A stretch of DNA of 64,000 nucleotides from Flammulina velutipes. Lineage: Eukaryota; Basidiomycota; Agaricomycetes; Agaricales; Physalacriaceae. A model generated the notes under the pieces. That model was not told the origin of the DNA. It worked only from the letters and a program-made list of their open reading frames with translations, and searched no databases. The stretch is from contig CM022371.1 of the NCBI GenBank assembly GCA_011800155.1, positions 3,534,001 through 3,598,000 on the forward strand, given 5' to 3'. Made by a program: the position numbers and the translations under genes. This document shows, piece by piece, positions 58,363-64,000 of the stretch; position 1 is the first letter of the stretch, and each line of letters opens with the position of its first letter.

Positions 58363-59903
58363 ATGCACGATGCAGAGGTTGAGAGATATCTTTTTACCAA
58401 CGAGCCTCCAGACAGGGGAGACCTTCCCCGATAGCGGCGAGTCTCGAGAGAGATGAAGTCTTTGGCGCGCAACTGGACGGCTGGATTTTGGAGGTAGAGG
58501 TGGTTTTGAGGAAGGTAAAACGCAGGAGAGCAGTAGTGGAGTCGTCCATACTGCGTCACAAAGGTGCCCTTCACCCCATTCGCACCGTTCCGGATGATAT
58601 TCTGTCTAGCATCTTTGAGTGGTGCACCCTGTTAGCGACGTACAAGCGGGAAACACCTTCCATGGTTCCAGTGGACGCACCCTGGACGCTCTCCTGTGTT
58701 TCGCGTCGCTGGCGGGCCTTAGCATTGTCATCGCCGAGTCTGTGGTCGACTTTCAACCTTCGTGCGCTACCCTTCGAGTTGCGAGGCCTACGCGAGGCAA
58801 ATCTAACGTCTTCGTTGGATTTGATGGTGCGTCGGTCCGCGGGGTGTGACCTGAACATTCGGGTTTTAGGTGCCGCTTGGGATGATGTACTGGAGGACGC
58901 TGTCATCGACGACGAATTGCTGGAATCCTGTATGGCAATTTTGCTGTCAACCGCGAGTCGCTGGAGGACGGCGGAGCTGAAAGATGTGGACCGAGGTCTG
59001 ATAGCGATGCTTTCGGGGACTGTCTTTGAACGGTTGAGAAGCCTGATATTAACGTTCAAGGACGTTCCTGATACAGCTTTTCCTCCTGTTCGCTGGCACA
59101 CTCCAAGTCTCACACGTCTTACGTTGACCGAGCGGGTTAGCGGGGTGGTGGAATTGTCCTGGGAAACGTTGACGTACTACCATTGCCAGGCAGCCTCGTT
59201 TTCGCATCTCCCATCATGTTTTGGCCTGGAGGAGCTCGAATTGACGCAGATCGATGCAACGTCCGTCGCATCAGTCAATCTTCAAACACCCATCACCCTT
59301 CCCAGGCTGCACACTCTCGGTATGCAGGATGCCCTTTTCCCGCTATCTAACCTTCTCGATCTTCCGTCGTTGAAAACCCTTTGGATGGACTTTGACCAGC
59401 CCCGGCCGTATGTCTACCCCACGTTGGGAGGAGCTGTTCGTCGTATTGAAAACCTTAGGCTAGGCAGCCGCGAGGCCTGTTTAGGCAGCGACGAAGCGTT
59501 GCTCACATTCCTCAGAGAGTGTGTTTCCGTGAAGGCGCTGTATCTTAATGGACTGATTGCCGGCAAAGAGGTCTTGGTAGCTCTTCAGGCTTCAGGGGAT
59601 CCTCAGGTTCCCGTCTTGCTACCACAACTGACAACATTGGGGTTCGAACGAGAACTGGCCGTGTGGTACCGAGAAAGCGTCATGGATTTAGTTCTGTCCC
59701 GAAGTGGAGGTGGAAGTCGGTCGGTGCGTCGGCTCGAGGACGTGAGGCTGATGAAGTACCCTCTAATGTGGGAAGGTCTCGAGCGGGCGTTGGAATGGGT
59801 AACAGAGTCCGAGGGGACAGACCGGATGGAAAAATGGACAACAATAAAACGAAACGTTCGTGTCAGCGCAGTTTATGTAGAAAAGCTTTTTCTCGATATA
59901 TGA
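58363..59903 (+). pseudogene. F-box protein with 1-bp frameshift in its N-terminal coiled coil
   Basis: Typical layout of a third mushroom F-box type. A leader MHDAEVERYLFTNEPPDRGD contains the conserved TNEPP box and is followed by a helical coiled coil (QLDGWILEVEVVLRKVKRRR), HKGALHPIRTVPDDILSSIF as F-box, LSCVSRRWRALALSSPSLWS, and leucine-rich-like repeats to the stop. The leader and the remainder are in different frames: a CCCC run near 58426 lies at the slip, after which the leader frame meets TAG at 58432-58434. From 58488 onward 471 codons are uninterrupted, so the lesion is single. Either the gene is newly broken, or translation starts downstream at a non-ATG or later ATG, which would remove much of the coiled coil. 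No introns are needed. Confidence 0.7.
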
Positions 59904-60314
59904 GTAGTACCGTGGTTGGGGCGCCGTTGCTATTGTAATTGTATTCAAAATCTTTGTTTCGTTGGTTCAACCAATGTATTCACCGCAGCAGAAATGATTA
60001 TTGTCATTCGGTCGTCATTACCTGTGCAGGTTTTCTGTAAATACCATGGAACTCGATGGGGACGTTTGCAGTAGCCGAAGCCGGCGCTGCCCTTGATGTC
60101 GGAAGAGTGCATAATATGTTCGAAGGGATGGAGGTACTGGCTGCAAACCTTGGGCAGGTGAGAACAGAGCGGTTGTCCGGTCCGTACACGGTGATAAGAT
60201 CAAAGTGAGCCACTTGTCGTAGCTTAATGAAAATAACGCTCGTTAACGAGGATAATAGAATCTGTTGCCTCGGGCGCGCCTAGTTACTCCAAAAGAGCGG
60301 AGATTAAAGAAATC
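59904..60314. other. intergenic with first copy of a 115-bp repeat
   Basis: No coding features. Contains the repeat copy described at 60100. Confidence 0.4.
60100..60217 (+). repeat. dispersed direct repeat, copy 1
   Basis: From GGAAGAGTGC to CCACTTGTC this segment matches 60683-60811 with about 70 percent identity (shared words GGAGGTACTGGC, GGTTGTCCGGTCCG and GGTGATAAGA). Copy orientation is the same. Origin unknown; it brackets the tRNA-like element between the two copies. Confidence 0.65.
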
Positions 60315-60321
60315 AAAAAAA
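60315..60321 (-). terminator. T7 run, possible Pol III terminator
   Basis: On the minus strand seven T residues follow the tRNA-like element by 22 nt, as expected of an RNA polymerase III stop. Confidence 0.4.
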
Positions 60322-60343
60322 TGTTGTGATGAGATTAACATAC

Positions 60344-60411
60344 ACTCAGCCAGACTCGAACGTGAGACCGAAAGATCCCGACAGACGACGCTACCATTGA
60401 ACTAGCTGGGC
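60344..60411 (-). other. tRNA-like element (A box and B box), not a functional tRNA
   Basis: Minus strand, 5' GCCCAGC and 3' GCTGAGT can pair as an acceptor-like stem with one mismatch. TAGTTCAATGGTAG matches the tRNA A box and GTTCGAGTC the B box, correctly spaced. The T stem and anticodon arm pair poorly, so this is not a working tRNA. Related sequences at 61755-61825 and 62040-62118 suggest a tRNA-derived SINE family. Confidence 0.5.
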
Positions 60412-60682
60412 ATAATTTCCATGCTACTGTTTGAGATATATCAGGTTCTCCATTGGCAGTGCTAAGGTTAGTACCGCTGAATCTATCATCTCTTGGGGGA
60501 GCCTCGAGGGGGGAATGTTATTGAAAACTTACTCTATCTGTGGACCTGCGATGTCGTCCCAATTGCCTGAGCGCTTTCGAGTAAGCCTCCTTGGCGATCC
60601 TCTTCTTCTCGTCCGGGGCCGGGGTCTCGGGATTTGTGTCTGGCAAGGCTAAAGTTTCCATACCGTTCCGTATTTATTTTGA

Positions 60683-60811
60683 GGGAAGAGTGCACGATGC
60701 GTTGGAAGTGGTGGAGGTACTGGCAGCGAAGTTTAGGCGCGTGAGCAGGTTGTCCGGTCCGCACTCCGGTGATAAGACTGGACGCCTTTGACCGAAGTGT
60801 GACACTTGTCT
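60683..60811 (+). repeat. dispersed direct repeat, copy 2
   Basis: Second copy of the segment at 60100-60217, in the same orientation and about 580 bp further on. Confidence 0.65.
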
Positions 60812-61447
60812 CCTAGCTTCTTCTGGCGCAAAGACATTCAGGTGTACGGACGCTGTGTTAGGGAATTGAGCAGGTAGCCGGCCAGAATAGTGAGGACAGG
60901 TCAGAGTGATATCCTGGGGGGAAAAAGTCAATTTATGGGCAAGGAGCAGGAAGGACGTGTAGGCAAGTGGGTTTTTGCTATGCCAAAATTGATAGTGTGG
61001 CGTGTTGACAAAGTGGGTGTCGAGGTGGAGCGTGTTAGTGTCGAAGAGATCATGAAGGTGGCAGCACGGTGATAGAAATGTTAACTACGATATACGTAGT
61101 TCTGGCGAGTCGTGTAGTATCGTTATGGATCGTTTTGCAAACGGAATTCACGATCCTCGGTGCCATTGTGGATTCAGGTCCGTCGCGTACCGAAATCGTA
61201 CAGATTGATCGTGATCGAAGGAGTTCGCTGTGGCTGTGTGCATGCAGGTGGTCAGCGCTGATTCGGTGCCTGTTCCATTGCGTATGCAGTCGAAGCAATA
61301 TCGTGCAGTTTCATTGCGGTGAATGTTATTATTTGTGTTGCAGTAGTCTTTGGGTGAAATGCGTTGTGTTTGTTGTCGGTAGAATATTAGAGCAAGGTGA
61401 GGATTAGCGCCACTTGCACAGCATTACACGTTTGAACCAATCATGTA

Positions 61448-61520
61448 GCCGTCGCAAAGAGGTCAATTCGGCAATGCCGAATAACCTGGCTTTAGCCAGG
61501 TGTTGACCGCGTCGCGCGGC
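61448..61520. ncRNA. compact three-way-junction fold, possible structured RNA
   Basis: An outer stem GGTCAA (61461-61466) with TTGACC (61503-61508) encloses two perfect hairpins: TTCGGCA-A-TGCCGAA (61467-61481) and ACCTGGC-TTTA-GCCAGGT (61484-61501), leaving only two and one unpaired bases at the junction. Outside, GCCGTCGC and GCGCGGC can extend the stem. The tRNA A/B boxes and hammerhead or twister cores are absent. Transcription is not shown; a DNA cruciform or element end would look the same. Confidence 0.4.
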
Positions 61521-61754
61521 GAAAGGCATGGAAACTAAGGGTCGGAAAGAGTGCTTGTAACTGGTACGTAGATTTCCAATTTATTTAGGTCTTTTGGGAA
61601 TGGACAACGATGTGCAAGCATTGATTCTCGAGAAACGTATTGAGGATCAGGTCCCGTCACGTGCCGGAACATTGAATAAGTTACTTCGAAAATCTTCATT
61701 TCAATGCGTCTAGAGCCTGGAATAATATATAATATAACAACGTGCATCCATCTG

Positions 61755-61825
61755 GACTTCACCGCAAGACCTTGGCTGGTTGGGATAGTCATGTTTAACA
61801 TTGAACCATCGGGGCTTGGGTTGTG
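61755..61825 (-). repeat. tRNA-like SINE-type remnant, copy 2
   Basis: Minus strand GGTTCAATG (A-box end) through AAGGTCTTGCGGTGAAGTCC aligns with the element at 62040-62118 at roughly 70 percent. The B box is degenerate. Confidence 0.4.
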
Positions 61826-62039
61826 TGAATGGGATCGTGTTTTATTTCGCCGTACCTACATTGAAACTCAGTTAGCATATACTGTCTGGCGCGCAGACTT
61901 GCTATTTGTATTGAGTACTTTTTACCATCATACATATTCGTTAGTGCGTTGTCGTCAAGAAAGGAGGTTCGTACATGGCATCTCCAATGGCCGTTAACCA
62001 ACACACAACGTTGATTAACAACGTCTCCAAACGTTATAT

Positions 62040-62118
62040 GCACTGAACAGAACTTGAACGCGAGACCTCGGCAGGTCGGGGCGGTCCGGTTTGCCATTGA
62101 ATTATTAGGGATTGGGTC
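62040..62118 (-). repeat. tRNA-like SINE-type remnant, copy 3
   Basis: Minus strand AATTCAATGGC resembles an A box and CTCGCGTTCAAGTTC a B box. The 3' part (TTCAGTGCATATAACG) matches the 3' part of the element at 60344 (CTGAGTGTATGTTAA). Confidence 0.45.
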
Positions 62119-62244
62119 ATGCAAATGGTATAGTGTTACATCAAGTTCTATTCCTCGATGTTTGCATTGATAATCAGTATTCATCGACCGTCTCGCTCCC
62201 AGACTTGGTAATAAATGCTCAAGACAGGTAGCAGGTGCCACAAC

Positions 62245-62318
62245 CAGCCAGGTTTGAACACCAGACTATTGGGAGTTGACGTGCAAGCTAACTGTTGAGC
62301 TAATTAGTTGTCCCGGGT
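62245..62318 (-). repeat. tRNA-like remnant, copy 4
   Basis: Minus strand TTAGCTCAACAGTTAG fits an A box and GGTGTTCAAACC a B box, about 40 nt apart. Arm pairing is poor. Less similar to the other three copies, so perhaps a different parent tRNA. Confidence 0.35.
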
Positions 62319-62511
62319 GATAACTCATATAACAGGACGAGCGTAGACTTCAAGTCGGGTGCGATGTAGACTCGAAATTCACCGCGTTGCGATTGTAAAG
62401 TACGGTATTAATCTCTCAGTGCTATGTGTTTCTAAAGCACCACGTAACATATACAACCTCTTCTTTTTCCTACACTGATTTCCGCTGTCTGTATATCCAC
62501 AAGTCGCGTAT

Positions 62512-62992
62512 CTAGTAGTTTTGTATGATCGGGTCCCACGCATCGATAATTGCAGCAATTCCCCCATATGTCACCTGGAAGTCGTCGACGGTTGGCCTCG
62601 GCTTGTCGGTGGGGTGTGCCAAGTAATCCCAACTTTTGTAGGGGCAGTTCAGGTGGTGGCCTTCTTTGCTATGCAAGCAATGGCTCGTCCAGCGGATGCG
62701 GTCGTGATAATCGAAAGCGCGGAGTGTGCGGTGCTCGTGCTCGTGTACGCCCTCGGGGAGGCGGCTGAAACCCAAGTTACAAAGTAAGCCGAATAAATAA
62801 AACAACTTACGCGATAAACCAAGTAGGGGGAATGAATCCCAACTCTGAGAGCAAGCGAGGCGCCTGATGCGCGACGCAATCCGCGACCCAATCGAGATGG
62901 TTCAGGTGCCAATTGAGCAGTTGCATGGCGTCGGTCGGGGCGTTTCGGGCGTAGGAGTTGGCGATGTAGACGTGGAATGTGTAGATAGCCAT
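62512..62992 (-). CDS. orphan protein, 144+ residues, 5' end open
   Basis: Two exons (62811-62992 and 62764-62512) over a 46-nt intron with GTAAGT donor and TTTCAG acceptor give 144 residues from MAIYTFHVYIANSYARNAPT to DAWDPIIQNY. Further upstream exons can be joined in frame (ending FKRTTVQPK before 62992, and another near 63080-63110), so the protein is probably longer. Composition is globular, with many aromatic and His residues (LLNWHLNHLDWVADCVAHQA, RTLRAFDYHDRIRWTSHCLH, HLNCPYKSWDYL). No signal peptide, span or family is recognised. Pairs of His and Cys (CLHSKEGHHLNC) might bind metal; this is only a guess from spacing. The stop TAG is at 62512-62514. Confidence 0.5.
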
Positions 62993-63062
62993 TCTGTACA
63001 ATTTAGCTAGTCGCGACCGACGAATAACCACTCACTTTGGTTGTACGGTGGTACGTTTGAAG

Positions 63063-64000
63063 TTAGTGGACGCGACCGTTCGTGGAATAGCGAATAACAC
63101 GTCGTAAGTAGACCTCAGCAGCTAAGTCGGCAAGTTGACGGAAATGGAAAGGACTTACGGGCCGGCGAGCGATGGCGGGGCAACGAGTAGTGCGAGAGAA
63201 GCAAAGTACGAGTCGATCGGAATGGTGTTGGTCGCTGTGACGAAAGGAGGCTGGGTCCGGGGCGGGGACGACGGCGAGAGGACGGGATCCTAATTGAGCA
63301 ATCGACGAGTTGACGGAAGAGGTATTGGTCGGGCTGGCGGAAGAGGGAGCGTATGTGGGCGGGGAATGACGTCGGGACGGTTGACCGATGTGAGTGGACC
63401 GAAACGGGAAATGCGGACTCCGAATCAAGTACAAGTTGGCGGGTAGGCGGGATTAGGACATGACGGGGGACAAGGCGGGTGGATAGTCGGTCCAGATAAT
63501 GCGAACGGATTCACGAGATCGAAACGTAGGGGCGATGGGGCTGGGTAGGCATAGATGATTTAGCCTCCAGCTACACGGACAGCGGGCAGTCGAAAGAACG
63601 TAGTCTAGAGGGCTTCGTAGGCATAACCGATTCGGGGTGGCGGAGGGGTGAAGGTGAGCGTAGCGAGGTTGAGGCATTTCACTATTTGGACTAATGGGCA
63701 GCCATCGTACGTGGTTCGCCTTTGTCTGGTAGCTGCTTGATATAACGCCCGGATCAGGGTGTATCGGTCGAAGGTGTTCATAGGCGGGCACGTTAGAGGT
63801 GGAATGCATATACGATTGGAACGATATCGTATCCCTGACAACGATGCTATAGTGTTGGGAATGTCCAGTAAATTAATACTTGGAGGCGTTGGTTAGCGCT
63901 CTGGCGAACGTAAGATAGAATGACTTACTACTTTCCATCCTGTTTCCACACTGGAAGATTGCCACTGCTGATTGAATTCTCGTTTTTCTTGTAGTGTTGC
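63063..64000. other. possible further minus-strand exons, unresolved
   Basis: Minus-strand frames rich in Pro, Ser and Arg occur at 63164-63434 and 63453-63841. A GTAAGTCC donor at about 63165 joins in phase to the orphan gene, but an in-frame stop lies at 63453 and no start ATG is found. The window ends before the structure can be completed. Confidence 0.3.

Larger units (their letters stand above)
61755..62225. repeat. diverged tandem duplication, period about 300 bp
   Basis: The blocks 61755-61925 and 62040-62225 align in order: the tRNA-like part, then GAAACTCAGTTAGCATATAC against GATAATCAGTATTCATCGAC, then CAGACTTG. The duplication explains the long minus-strand frame 61795-62241, in which similar peptide text appears twice; I do not regard that frame as a gene. 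Confidence 0.45.

Noticed and set aside
61448..61520. Hammerhead or twister ribozyme
   Set aside because: The fold has three stems but lacks the CTGATGA core of the hammerhead and the conserved loop residues of twister.
61795..62241. 148-codon minus-strand open frame
   Set aside because: It lies wholly over a diverged tandem duplication with tRNA-like parts. Its internal similarity follows the DNA repeat, not a protein family.

Overview
The window is nuclear DNA from a filamentous basidiomycete, most likely a mushroom-forming agaricomycete. Evidence: most genes are cut by many very short GT-AG introns (about 48-60 nt); there are many divergent F-box/leucine-rich-like proteins, mushroom-type BTB/POZ proteins, a DUF4246 protein, a chitin synthase fused to a myosin motor with a C-terminal DEK_C-like tail, and an intron-rich histone H3 ending in GERS. 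There is no operon logic. All gene models were spliced by eye; where exon phases agree, the introns are well supported.

Layout. 1-2.7 kb: decayed F-box gene. 2.7-4.2 kb: Msn2/4-type C2H2 transcription factor. 4.2-7.4 kb: gene-poor, with a 45-bp inverted repeat. 7.4-7.9 kb: small membrane protein. 8-27 kb: F-box island with two recurring subfamilies in intact and broken forms, two BTB/POZ genes, an MFS transporter followed by its own decayed copy, and a secreted protein resembling DUF3990-type ADP-ribosyltransferases. 28-32 kb: histone H3 and a DUF4246 protein. 32.6-38.6 kb: duplicated block with two copies of a protein carrying an OTT_1508-like cytidine-deaminase signature and two copies of a single-pass membrane protein. 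38.8-47.8 kb: conserved core of a class V-like chitin synthase (minus strand) diverging from a Pcl/Pho80-type cyclin (plus strand) over a shared 1-kb promoter region. 48-50 kb: third deaminase-like copy, inverted. 50-64 kb: repeat-rich and gene-poor, with orphan proteins, the stranded C-terminus of a WD40/NLR-type protein, a 2.1-kb satellite whose 63-bp units can each fold into a hairpin, another broken F-box gene, tRNA-like SINE-type remnants, a compact three-way-junction fold and an orphan protein.

How the parts fit together. The housekeeping genes (H3, chitin synthase, cyclin, transcription factor) are intact. The accessory genes belong to families that turn over quickly in mushrooms: F-box and BTB proteins (probable ubiquitin-ligase adaptors), a secreted ART-like enzyme, deaminase-like proteins and an NLR-type remnant. 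At least six accessory copies carry identifiable lesions: an in-frame stop, 1-bp frameshifts, an 8-bp deletion, an internal deletion or multiple decay. This is a birth-and-death region. Least explained by known families are the hairpin satellite, the tRNA-like/three-way-junction region at 60-62.3 kb, and the deaminase-like family with its stop-free introns of length divisible by three.
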